64,000 nucleotides of DNA, taken from assembly GCA_963700045.1 (NCBI GenBank), contig CAVOWK010000029.1, positions 5,578 through 69,577 on the forward strand, written 5' to 3'. Below the pieces are notes generated by a model. It worked only from the letters and a program-made list of their open reading frames with translations, made no database searches and was not told where the DNA came from. Each line of letters starts with the position of its first letter. Positions within the stretch are counted from its first letter, which is position 1. Below, piece by piece: positions 19,891-28,609 of this stretch. Position numbers and translations under genes: made by a program. Source of the DNA: RPQJ01 sp963700045. Its GTDB lineage: Bacteria > Pseudomonadota > Gammaproteobacteria > Steroidobacterales > Steroidobacteraceae.

Positions 19891-21819
19891 ATGACGCGCT
19901 GCGCCGGGCATTTCGACGTGATCGTGGTGGGTGGCGGCCATGCCGGCACCGAGGCCGCGCTCGCCTCGGCACGACGCGGTGCACGCACGCTGCTCGTCAC
20001 GCAGAGCATCGAGGCCCTGGGGCAGATGAGCTGCAACCCGGCGATCGGCGGCATCGGCAAGGGGCACCTGGTCCGCGAGATCGACGCGCTGGGCGGTGCA
20101 ATGGCACGCGCGATCGATCGTGCCGGCATCCAGTTCCGCACGCTCAATGCGAGCAAAGGCCCGGCCGTCCGTGCGACGCGCGCGCAGGCCGACCGCACTC
20201 TCTATAAGAAGGCGATCCGCTCGATCGTCGAGAACCAGCCGAACCTGGCGCTGTTCCAGGCCGAAGTCGCCGACCTCCGGATCGAACACGGCCGCGTGGC
20301 CGGCATCGTCACTGCGGTGGGCCTCGAGTTCGCTGCTCGTGCGGTCGTCCTCACGGTAGGCACATTCCTCGGTGGCAAGATCCATGTCGGTCTCGAACAG
20401 TCGCCGGGAGGACGAGCGGGCGATCCGCCGTCGAACCGACTCGCGGCGAGGCTGCGCGCATTGCCGCTGCGCGTCGGTCGCCTCAAGACCGGCACGCCGC
20501 CGCGCATCGACGGCCGTTCGATCGACTACACCGGGCTGCTGGTGCAGGGTGGCGATGAACCCGTGCCCGTTTTCTCGTTCCTCGGTCGCCGCTCGGAACA
20601 CCCGCGCCAGGTCTGTTGCCACATCACGGCCACGAACGAGCGTACGCACGAACTGATCCGGTCGGGCACCGACCGTTCGCCGATGTTCACCGGCGTCATC
20701 GAAGGCGTCGGCCCGCGGTATTGCCCCTCGGTCGAAGACAAGGTCGTCCGCTTCGCCGACAAGCCGTCGCACCAGATCTTCATCGAGCCGGAAGGCCTCG
20801 ACACGCACGAGATCTACCCGAACGGCATTTCGACCAGCCTGCCGTTCGACGTGCAACAGGCATTCGTCCGCAGCATCAAGGGCTTCGAGCATGCGCACAT
20901 CACGCGGCCCGGCTATGCGATCGAATACGATTTCTTCGATCCGCGCGACCTGCACCCCACGCTCGAGACGAAGCACGTGCCGGGACTGTATTTCGCGGGC
21001 CAGATCAACGGCACCACCGGCTACGAAGAAGCCGCCGCGCAAGGCCTGCTCGCCGGCATCAACGCGAGCTTGCAGGTGCAGGAGCGTGAACCATGGTTCC
21101 CGACGCGTGGCGACGCCTACATCGGCGTGATGGTCGACGACCTCATCACGCGCGGAGCACCCGAGCCGTACCGCATGTTCACCAGCCGGGCGGAGTACCG
21201 CCTCACGTTGCGCGAGGACAACGCGGATCTGCGCCTGACGCCCACGGGTCGTGAACTCGGCCTCGTCGACGACGAGCGCTGGAGCTTCTTTGAACGCAAG
21301 CGCGGCGCCGTGGCGGTCGAACTCGAGCGGCTGCACGCAACCTGGGTCCGGCCGGGCACGCCCGCCGCCCGCCAGCTCGAACCGATTCTTGGCGCGCCGC
21401 TGTCGCGCGAGCAGCGTGCGTTCGAAGTCCTGCGCCGGCCTGAAGTGCCGTACGAGGCGCTCGATGCCGCGCTTGGTGGCGGCATCGACGACTGGCGCGA
21501 CGACGAAAGACTCGCGGTGCAGGTGCCGCTGCAGGTCGACGTGCAGGCGAAGTACAGCGGTTACATCGACCGCCAGCATGACGAGATCGAGCGCCAGCGG
21601 TGCAGCGAGGAAACCCGGCTGCCGGAGTCGCTCGACTACGCGCAGGTACGCGGCCTTTCGAACGAGGCGCGGCAGAAACTTGCGCAGCAGCGGCCGACCA
21701 CGCTCGGCCAGGCGGCACGCATCCCAGGGCTCACGCCCGCGGCGATCTCGATCCTGCTCATTCACCTGAAGCGGCGGCACGAGCCGCCCGTATCCACGCG
21801 CGCCGGCGCTGCCGGTTAA
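19891..21819 (+). CDS. mnmG: tRNA uridine-5-carboxymethylaminomethyl modification enzyme MnmG
   Basis: 642 residues. The FAD-binding GGGHAG (14-19), the GidA signature with CNPAIGGIGKGHLVREIDALGG, and the GQINGTTGYEEAAAQG block are all present; the C-terminal helical domain is complete. It acts with MnmE in tRNA U34 modification. In most gammaproteobacteria rsmG follows directly; here rsmG lies about 22 kb downstream. Confidence 0.97.
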   Translation: MTRCAGHFDVIVVGGGHAGTEAALASARRGARTLLVTQSIEALGQMSCNPAIGGIGKGHLVREIDALGGAMARAIDRAGIQFRTLNASKGPAVRATRAQADRTLYKKAIRSIVENQPNLALFQAEVADLRIEHGRVAGIVTAVGLEFAARAVVLTVGTFLGGKIHVGLEQSPGGRAGDPPSNRLAARLRALPLRVGRLKTGTPPRIDGRSIDYTGLLVQGGDEPVPVFSFLGRRSEHPRQVCCHITATNERTHELIRSGTDRSPMFTGVIEGVGPRYCPSVEDKVVRFADKPSHQIFIEPEGLDTHEIYPNGISTSLPFDVQQAFVRSIKGFEHAHITRPGYAIEYDFFDPRDLHPTLETKHVPGLYFAGQINGTTGYEEAAAQGLLAGINASLQVQEREPWFPTRGDAYIGVMVDDLITRGAPEPYRMFTSRAEYRLTLREDNADLRLTPTGRELGLVDDERWSFFERKRGAVAVELERLHATWVRPGTPAARQLEPILGAPLSREQRAFEVLRRPEVPYEALDAALGGGIDDWRDDERLAVQVPLQVDVQAKYSGYIDRQHDEIERQRCSEETRLPESLDYAQVRGLSNEARQKLAQQRPTTLGQAARIPGLTPAAISILLIHLKRRHEPPVSTRAGAAG

Positions 21820-21856
21820 GATCGGACACGGTTTTCGCGCCCCAGGTTCGCATCCC

Positions 21857-23554
21857 ATGCCGCAGTCCTGCCTCCGATCGAGCTGTCGAGCCGCGCCCGT
21901 GGCGAACGCATGGGTCATCGGCCTGTGCGCGGCGTTGCTCGCGCTCGCGGGATGCGGCGGCGGCAACGGCGGCGCGGACCAGGCGGGTGACGCGGCGAAG
22001 ACGGGGAGCACGGTTCCTTCCGACTTCAATCCCGCCGTCCTGCGGCGGGGCAATGGCCCCGAACCGGAGACGCTCGATCCGCAACTCGCGCGGACCGATG
22101 GCGCATTCAACATCCTGCGCGACGTGTTCGAGGGCCTGACCGCGATCGGTCCCGATGGCTCACCCGTGCCTGCCGCGGCTGCAAGCTGGACCGTGACCCC
22201 GGATGGCCTTGAATACCGCTTCACGCTGCGCGACGGATTACGCTGGTCGAACGGCGACGTGCTCAGGGCCGCTGACTTTGTTGCCGGCATGCGCCGGCTC
22301 GTCGATCCGCGGACGGCCTCGCCCTACGCGCAGTTCATCGATCCGGTGCTGAATGCCGGGGCCATCACGCGCGGTGAAAAGAAGCCGGAGGAACTTGGCG
22401 TCACCGCACCCGACGACCGCACCGTGCTGATCCGGCTCGCGACGCCCGCGCCGTACCTGCTCGGCCTGCTGTCGCAGCCGGGGACATTCCCCGTTCACGG
22501 TCCGTCGTTGGCTGCGCACGGAGCGGAGTACGCGCGACCCGGCAAGCTCGTGTCGAACGGCGCCTTCGTACTGGCGGACTGGGTCATTGGCTCGCACGTC
22601 GTCCTGCGCCGGAACCCCAGTTACTGGAACAACGCGGCGACGAAGCTCGAGGAAGTCCACTTCCTGCACATCGCCGACGCGAGCACTGAACTGCGGCAGT
22701 ACCGCGCGGGGCAACTCGACGTCACGTACGTCGTGCCGGCGCCGCAGTTCCAGTGGATCAAGCAGAACCTGCCGGCGGAGCTGCACGTCGCGCCACAGCT
22801 CAGCGTCAATTACTACGGGTTCAACTTGACTCAGCCGCCGTTCAAGGACAACCCGAAGTTGCGCCGTGCCCTGTCGATGGTGATCGATCGTGACAAGCTC
22901 ACCACTGCGGTGACGGGCGTGGGTGAGGCGCCCGCCTACGGTTGGGTGCCGCGTGGGGTCTGGAACTACACGCCGCAGCAGTTCGACTACGCGGCCAAGC
23001 CGTACGCCGAAAGGCTGGCGGAGGCCCGCCGCCTGTATGCAGAAGCCGGATACTCCGCCGCCAGGCCGCTGCAGGTCGAGCTGCGCTATAACTCGGGCGA
23101 CCAGCACAACCGGTTGGCGGTCGCCGTGGCGGCCATGTGGAAGGAGGCGCTCGGCGTCGAAACGACGCTCTACGCCGAGGAATTCCGCGCGCTGCTGCAG
23201 AGCATCCAGGCCCGCAAGGACACGCAGGTGTTCCGGTCGAGCTGGGTCGGCGATTTCAATGACGCCTACACCTTCGCCCAGTTGCTGCAGAGCGATTTCG
23301 GCATCAACCTGAGCGGGTACTCGAGCCCCCGGTACGACGCCCTGTTGGCTGACGCGGTCAAGCAGGCCGACCCGGCACGGCGCCGGGCGCTGCTCGAGGA
23401 GGCCGAGCGGGTGATGCTGGCCGATCATCCGGTGCTGCCGCTGTACTTCTTCGTGAACAAGCATCTGGTGAAGCCGTGGGTTCGGGGCTGGACCGACAAC
23501 GTCATGAACGTCGTCTACAGCAAGGACCTGCAGCTGGAGCCACCGTCTCCCTGA
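21857..23554 (+). CDS. Oligopeptide-binding lipoprotein (SBP family 5, OppA-like)
   Basis: 565 residues with a lipobox LALAGC (Cys33) and a Gly-rich spacer. The body has the family 5 pattern: EPETLDPQLARTDGAFNILRDVFEGL, RNPSYWNN, and the C-terminal block around DFNDAYTFAQLL. It is the solute receptor of a peptide ABC importer, anchored to the outer face of the inner membrane. No permease or ATPase gene is adjacent, so it may serve an importer encoded elsewhere or be an orphan receptor. Confidence 0.9.
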   Translation: MPQSCLRSSCRAAPVANAWVIGLCAALLALAGCGGGNGGADQAGDAAKTGSTVPSDFNPAVLRRGNGPEPETLDPQLARTDGAFNILRDVFEGLTAIGPDGSPVPAAAASWTVTPDGLEYRFTLRDGLRWSNGDVLRAADFVAGMRRLVDPRTASPYAQFIDPVLNAGAITRGEKKPEELGVTAPDDRTVLIRLATPAPYLLGLLSQPGTFPVHGPSLAAHGAEYARPGKLVSNGAFVLADWVIGSHVVLRRNPSYWNNAATKLEEVHFLHIADASTELRQYRAGQLDVTYVVPAPQFQWIKQNLPAELHVAPQLSVNYYGFNLTQPPFKDNPKLRRALSMVIDRDKLTTAVTGVGEAPAYGWVPRGVWNYTPQQFDYAAKPYAERLAEARRLYAEAGYSAARPLQVELRYNSGDQHNRLAVAVAAMWKEALGVETTLYAEEFRALLQSIQARKDTQVFRSSWVGDFNDAYTFAQLLQSDFGINLSGYSSPRYDALLADAVKQADPARRRALLEEAERVMLADHPVLPLYFFVNKHLVKPWVRGWTDNVMNVVYSKDLQLEPPSP

Positions 23555-23656
23555 GGATCGCGTCACAGATTGCTCATGCCGGACCCCGCGGGAGTTGAGC
23601 CCGGCACCCTCGGCTTGCGACGATTCCGGCACTGGAAAAGCTGTCGCGGAACACCC

Positions 23657-23947
23657 ATGACCTGGTTCGTCGTCTTCGCCCTGTCCGCGTTCGGTCTCTG
23701 GTACTGGCGGCACTACTCGGTGCAGCAGCGCGACCTCGATAGCGCCTTGTCGCCGCAGCGCATGGGCGAGCGCTTCATCGGCCAGATCGTGACCGTGCCG
23801 AAGGGTATCGAGAACGGTTCGGGTCGCGTGCAGCTGGGTTTGCAGCAGTGGTCGCTGCGCGGGCCTGACGTCCCGGCCGGTGGCCAGGTTCGCATCACGG
23901 GCGTCGACGGCCGCGTGCTGATCGTCGACCGGATGTCGAGCCGCTGA
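23657..23947 (+). CDS. Small NfeD-like membrane protein
   Basis: 96 residues from ATG 23657, which places the single N-terminal transmembrane helix (WFVVFALSAFGLWYW) at the start. The rest is an OB-fold-like segment with GRVQLGLQQWSLRGPDVPAGGQVRITGVDGRVLIV, in the style of the C-terminal domain of NfeD-type proteins. NfeD domains usually accompany SPFH/stomatin proteins, none of which is seen here. Its function is unknown. Confidence 0.65.
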   Translation: MTWFVVFALSAFGLWYWRHYSVQQRDLDSALSPQRMGERFIGQIVTVPKGIENGSGRVQLGLQQWSLRGPDVPAGGQVRITGVDGRVLIVDRMSSR

Positions 23948-24041
23948 TACCCGCCTCGCTCGAAAAACTTAACAATAGTTCTGTGATTTTGATGAACAGG
24001 AACGCCTGTACATCGAAATACTGAATAATTAAAAGCACCAC

Positions 24042-24776
24042 TCAGGGTTCCAGCAGTTCGAACTGCGCGCTGACGTTGGCCGTGAATTTCATTTCGGATG
24101 GCTGATAAGTCTGTTCGGCCTCATCGGCCATCGGCGCCGCAGCGACTGACATCGCCTTCTGGGCGTACATGGGCACCGGCATCGTTCCCGTGGTGCTCAG
24201 GCTCTGCACGGGACCCAGTTTTGCGCCTGCTGCACGGGCCAGGGCATCAGCGTTAAGGCGGGCGTCGTCGACGGCTTGCGTCAGTGCCGCGCGCTCCAGT
24301 TCCTTGCGCCGCGACGAGTCGAGCCGCGCCCCGCCCACCTGGTTCACACCGGCCGAGACCGACTTCTCGAGCAACGTGCCGAGGCGGTCGAGGTCATGCA
24401 GTTCCACGTCGACTTGCCGGCTGACGACGTACCCGAGCAGCACCTGCCTCGACTCCTTCTCGTCCCAGCGATAGTCGGGCTGTACCTGCAGCCGCGTCGA
24501 GTCCACGAACTTCGGTTCGATCTTCAACTCGCGGGTCAGGGCCAGGAGTCGTTCGACCGTCGCGTTGACCTCCGTCCGGGCTTCCGCCAGCGTCGGTCTG
24601 CGCGCCTCCACCCCCAGGGTCACGTAGGCCATGTCGGGCTGTGCCTTCACCTCGCCCGAGCCGGTCACGCTGACCGATCGCAGCGGGACGTCGGCCGCCG
24701 TCGCGACGCCTGCGGACGCCAGTATCGAAGCGACCATGAGAACAGCAAGCCACGGGGTCCGAACCAGCTGAGACAT
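24042..24776 (-). CDS. Periplasmic SIMPL (DUF541, YggE-like) protein
   Basis: 244 residues with a signal peptide ending in ATA or TAA near residue 27. The mature part starts RSVSVTGSGEVKAQPDMAYVTLGVEA and contains the long ALTQAVDDARLNADALARAAGAKLG helix, both typical of SIMPL-domain proteins. Family members are periplasmic, often linked to oxidative or envelope stress, and their biochemistry is unclear. It is divergent from the cytochrome c4 gene. Confidence 0.88.
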   Translation of the reverse strand: MSQLVRTPWLAVLMVASILASAGVATAADVPLRSVSVTGSGEVKAQPDMAYVTLGVEARRPTLAEARTEVNATVERLLALTRELKIEPKFVDSTRLQVQPDYRWDEKESRQVLLGYVVSRQVDVELHDLDRLGTLLEKSVSAGVNQVGGARLDSSRRKELERAALTQAVDDARLNADALARAAGAKLGPVQSLSTTGTMPVPMYAQKAMSVAAAPMADEAEQTYQPSEMKFTANVSAQFELLEP

Positions 24777-24955
24777 TGCGGGAATCCTTGCGCGGGGATC
24801 GAAAGGCGCAGTCTATGCCAGCGGCGACCGGGGACGGGGCTGGGCCGCCATTCGACTCGCCAGATCAATTTTATTAACATGCCCGACCCTTCAGCCGACC
24901 CCGGGGCTGCCCCCCGGCCGCCGAAGTTCGAACGACGATTCCGCAGGAGTGTTCC

Positions 24956-25582
24956 ATGACCCCGAGATCGGCCTGGCTCGCACTGAGCCTGACCCTTGCG
25001 TTGCTTGCCCCGGGCTTCTCGCAGGCCGCTGACGCCGTCCGCGGCGGCAAGCTGGCCTATACGTGCCACGGCTGCCACGGCATCCCGGATTACAGGAACG
25101 CGTATCCGGTCTACAAGGTGCCGAAGCTGGGCGGCCAGCACGCCGCGTACATGGTTGCCGCACTCAAGGAGTACAAGTCCGGCGACCGCGCGCACCCGAC
25201 GATGTACGCGCAAGCGACGACGCTCGCCGACGCGGACCTGGCCGACATCGCCGCGTACCTGTCGGGGACCGAGCTCAAGCCCACGGGTCGTGCGGTCGGC
25301 ACGGCGCCGAAGGCCAGCCAGACATGCGTCGCCTGCCACGGCAACGACGGCGTGGGCATCCTGCCCGAGTATCCGAACCTCGCCGGACAGCACAAGGACT
25401 ACATCGTGAACTCGCTGCGTTCATACAAGAGCGGCGTGCGCAAGAACGCGATCATGGCCGGCATGGCCGCCGCGCTGACGGAAAAAGATATCCAGGAACT
25501 GGCGCAGTACTACTCGTCGCAGAGTCCCGGACTGTGCGCCACGGACGAAATCCGCAAGGCGGGCAAGTGCGAAGGACAGTGA
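24956..25582 (+). CDS. Cytochrome c4-type di-heme protein
   Basis: 208 residues with a signal peptide (cleavage near QAADA). Two homologous cytochrome c domains carry CHGCH (37-41) and CVACH (124-128), each with a downstream Met region (PTMYAQA and AIMAGMA) suited to axial ligation. Cytochrome c4 carries electrons from the bc1 complex to terminal oxidases in the periplasm. A clear Shine-Dalgarno (CAGGAG) precedes the ATG. The metallo-hydrolase gene follows closely and may be co-transcribed. Confidence 0.93.
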   Translation: MTPRSAWLALSLTLALLAPGFSQAADAVRGGKLAYTCHGCHGIPDYRNAYPVYKVPKLGGQHAAYMVAALKEYKSGDRAHPTMYAQATTLADADLADIAAYLSGTELKPTGRAVGTAPKASQTCVACHGNDGVGILPEYPNLAGQHKDYIVNSLRSYKSGVRKNAIMAGMAAALTEKDIQELAQYYSSQSPGLCATDEIRKAGKCEGQ

Positions 25583-25604
25583 TTCCTGCCCCTCGTCCCA
25601 TGGC

Positions 25605-26561
25605 ATGACCTCATGCGCAGCAGGCCGCGTTGCCCAGCCGCTGGGTGATGGCCTCTACCTGATCGATACGGAGTACGTGCGCCCGGGGCTCGCGGCCAGC
25701 CACCTGGTGGTGGACCGGGGACGGGCCGCTTTCATCGATACCGGGCCCGGCCCGGCGGCGCCCAGGTTGCTGGCGGCGCTCGACGAACTGGGCCTCGCGC
25801 GCGAGCAGGTCGATTACCTGTTCCTGACACACGTCCATCTCGATCACGCGGGCGGCGCCGGACAGATGATGCGGGCGCTGCCCAATGCGAAGGCGGTGCT
25901 GCATCCGCGTGGCGCACCTCACCTCGTCGATCCATCCAAGCTGATTGCCGGCACCATCGCCGTCTACGGCGACGCGGTGTACGCCCAGCTGTATGGCGAG
26001 CTGCTGCCGATCCCCGCCGACCGCGTGTTGTTGATGGCAGACGGCATGCGGCTGCAGCTCGGCGCACGCACGTTTGAATTCATCGATGCGCCGGGCCACG
26101 CCAGGCATCATCACTGCCCGATCGACCTCGACTATCGCGACGTCTATGCCGGCGACAACTTCGGCATCTGCTACCGCGAGTTCGACACGGCCGCCGGCCC
26201 GTTCATGTTGCCGACGACGACACCGGTGCATTTCGAACCCGACGTGCTGCACCGGACGATCGACCGGCTGCTGTCGTATTCCCCGCGGCGGATCGTGCAG
26301 ACACACTTCGGCCCGGTCACCGACCTCGAACGCCTGGCGCGCGACCTGCACGCGGACCTGGACGCACTCGTCGCGATGGGCAGGCGTCATGCGGCCGCAC
26401 CCGATCGCGCACAGCGCATCCGGGACGAGATGTTCGAGCACTTCAACGCGCGGCTCGATGCGCACGGCTACGCCGGCAGCCTCGCGCGCCGCCATGAATT
26501 TCTCGACGAAGACGTGAACCTGAACACGCAGGGCCTCGAAGTGTGGCTCAGTCGGCAATAA
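25605..26561 (+). CDS. MBL-fold metallo-hydrolase
   Basis: 318 residues. The zinc motif THVHLDH (His76, His78, Asp80, His81) and the later APGHARHHH segment and AGDNFG block mark a metallo-beta-lactamase-fold hydrolase of the glyoxalase II-like type. No signal peptide is visible, so it is probably cytoplasmic. The substrate cannot be told from the sequence. Confidence 0.88.
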   Translation: MTSCAAGRVAQPLGDGLYLIDTEYVRPGLAASHLVVDRGRAAFIDTGPGPAAPRLLAALDELGLAREQVDYLFLTHVHLDHAGGAGQMMRALPNAKAVLHPRGAPHLVDPSKLIAGTIAVYGDAVYAQLYGELLPIPADRVLLMADGMRLQLGARTFEFIDAPGHARHHHCPIDLDYRDVYAGDNFGICYREFDTAAGPFMLPTTTPVHFEPDVLHRTIDRLLSYSPRRIVQTHFGPVTDLERLARDLHADLDALVAMGRRHAAAPDRAQRIRDEMFEHFNARLDAHGYAGSLARRHEFLDEDVNLNTQGLEVWLSRQ

Positions 26562-26633
26562 GCCCGCATTGCCGGCGATAAACTGCCACACCGCAGAGTC
26601 TGGGCAAGCACACCGATCACTGGCGCGGTAGCA

Positions 26634-27644
26634 ATGACGTTTGACATAAAGTCCTTCGCGGCGTTTCGCATCCACCGGCAGGGCGGCCAGGTCTCCGCCC
26701 GGTTCGACCAGATCGGGCTGTCCGACCTGACGGCGGGCGACGTGGTCGTGCGGGTGACGTACTCGGACATCAACTACAAGGACGCCCTGGCCGCGACCGG
26801 CACTGCGCCGATCCTGCGGAAATATCCGCTGGCGGGAGGCATCGACCTGGCCGGCGAAGTCGTCGACTCGTCTGATCCGCGCTATACGCCGGGTCAACGG
26901 GTGCTGGTCACCGGTTGCGGCCTCAGCGAAACCCAGGACGGTGGTTACGCGGAATACGCCCGCGTGCAGGGTGACTGGGTCATTCCCGTCCCGCCCGGCA
27001 TGACGGATGCGGACACGATGAAGCTCGGCACCGCGGGATTCACCGCGGCGCTCGCGATTCACCGCATGGAGCAGAACGGGCAGCAGCCGGAGCATGGCCC
27101 CGTCGTCGTCACCGGCGCGACCGGCGGGGTCGGCAGCCTCGCCATCAACATGCTGGCGGGCCGCGGCTACGAAGTGGTCGCCGTGAGCGGCAAGCCCGAG
27201 GCAGACGCCTACCTGCACGAAATCGGCGCTTCGCAGATCCTGCGACGCCAGTCGCTGGACCTCGGCTCGAAGCCGATGGAGGCCGCGCTGTGGGCCGGCG
27301 CCGTCGACAACGTCGGCGGCGAAGTGCTCACCTGGCTCACGCGCACCATGGGTTATGGTGGCAACATCGCCAGCGTCGGCCTGGCCGCCAGCCACGAACT
27401 GCACACCACGGTGATGCCGTTCATCCTGCGCGGCGTGAACCTGCTCGGCATCAATTCCGTGGCGACGCCCCGCGAGCTGCGCCTCACCGTCTGGCATCGC
27501 CTGGCCACCGACTTGCGTCCGGCGCAACTCGACCGTATCGCCGGCAAGCACGCATCGTTCGCAGAACTGCCTGCGCAGTTCGATGACTACATCAAGGGCC
27601 GGGTCATCGGCCGCACCGTCGTAAGGATCGCAAAGAACTCATGA
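26634..27644 (+). CDS. acuI: AcuI/YhdH-type NADPH-dependent acryloyl-CoA reductase
   Basis: 336 residues of the medium-chain dehydrogenase family, YhdH/AcuI branch. Visible are SDINYKDALAATG, PLAGGIDLAGEVVDS, a nucleotide-binding VTGATGGVGSLAINML, and a C-terminal GRTVVRI ending, all typical. AcuI reduces toxic acryloyl-CoA to propionyl-CoA, which fits the methylcitrate genes 5 kb away. The ATGA overlap with cysD suggests shared transcription. The alternative is a general quinone/enoyl reductase of the same branch. Confidence 0.85.
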   Translation: MTFDIKSFAAFRIHRQGGQVSARFDQIGLSDLTAGDVVVRVTYSDINYKDALAATGTAPILRKYPLAGGIDLAGEVVDSSDPRYTPGQRVLVTGCGLSETQDGGYAEYARVQGDWVIPVPPGMTDADTMKLGTAGFTAALAIHRMEQNGQQPEHGPVVVTGATGGVGSLAINMLAGRGYEVVAVSGKPEADAYLHEIGASQILRRQSLDLGSKPMEAALWAGAVDNVGGEVLTWLTRTMGYGGNIASVGLAASHELHTTVMPFILRGVNLLGINSVATPRELRLTVWHRLATDLRPAQLDRIAGKHASFAELPAQFDDYIKGRVIGRTVVRIAKNS

Positions 27645-28609
27645 CTACCAATATCGCTGCGACGAAAACCCTCGCTGCGGCCGCCAGGGACAAGCCGTTG
27701 GTGACCCCGGAGCGGCTGACGCACCTGCAGCGCCTGGAAGCCGAGAGCATCCAGATCATGCGCGAGGTGGTCGCCGAGTGCGACAAGCCCGTCATGCTGT
27801 ATTCGATCGGCAAGGACAGCGCCGCGATGCTGCACGTCGCACTCAAGGCGTTCTACCCGTCCACGCTGCCGTTCCCCCTGCTGCACGTCGACACGCTGTG
27901 GAAGTTCAAGGCGATGTACGAGCTGCGCAGCCAGATCACGCAGAAATACAACCTGCAGCTGATCGTGCACACCAACCCGGACGGCGTCGCGCAGGGCATC
28001 AACCCGTTCACGCACGGTTCGGCCATCCACACCGACATCATGAAGACGCAGGGGCTGAAGCAGGCCCTCGACCTGCACGGCTTCAATGCTGCCTTCGGCG
28101 GCGCGCGCCGCGACGAGGAAAAAAGCCGCGCCAAGGAGCGCGTGTTTTCGTTCCGCAGCGCGCAGCACCGCTGGGATCCGAAAAACCAGCGACCAGAGCT
28201 CTGGTCGCTCTTCAACACGCGCATGCACAGGAACGAAAGCCTGCGCGTGTTCCCGATGTCGAACTGGACCGAACTCGACATCTGGCAGTACATCTACCTG
28301 CACGACATCCCGATCGTGCCGCTGTACTTCGCGGCCGTGCGGCCGGTGGTGGATCGCAACGGCACGCTGATCATGGTCGACGACGACCGCATGCCGCTGC
28401 ATCCGGGCGAGAAGCCGATGCTGAAGAAGGTGCGCTTCCGCACGCTAGGCTGCTATCCGCTGACGGGTGCAATCGAGTCCGAGGCCGACACGCTCACCGC
28501 CATCATCCAGGAAATGCTGCTCACCACGACCTCGGAGCGTCAGGGCCGCATGATCGACCACGACCAGTCGGCGTCGATGGAGAAGAAGAAGCAGGAGGGG
28601 TACTTCTAA
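27641..28609 (+). CDS. cysD: Sulfate adenylyltransferase subunit 2
   Basis: 322 residues. The PP-loop SIGKDS (55-60) and the GGARRDEEKSRAKERVFSFR block are characteristic. CysD with CysN forms adenosine phosphosulfate from sulfate and ATP. It overlaps acuI by four bases and cysNC by one (TAATG), giving tight translational coupling. Confidence 0.97.
   Translation: MTTNIAATKTLAAAARDKPLVTPERLTHLQRLEAESIQIMREVVAECDKPVMLYSIGKDSAAMLHVALKAFYPSTLPFPLLHVDTLWKFKAMYELRSQITQKYNLQLIVHTNPDGVAQGINPFTHGSAIHTDIMKTQGLKQALDLHGFNAAFGGARRDEEKSRAKERVFSFRSAQHRWDPKNQRPELWSLFNTRMHRNESLRVFPMSNWTELDIWQYIYLHDIPIVPLYFAAVRPVVDRNGTLIMVDDDRMPLHPGEKPMLKKVRFRTLGCYPLTGAIESEADTLTAIIQEMLLTTTSERQGRMIDHDQSASMEKKKQEGYF

Noticed and set aside
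19180..22290. A 1036-codon open frame on the minus strand over the acyltransferase tail, mnmG and the OppA-like gene
   Set aside because: It is antisense to three well-supported genes and has Arg/Ala/Asp-rich composition typical of high-GC shadow frames; no domain is visible.
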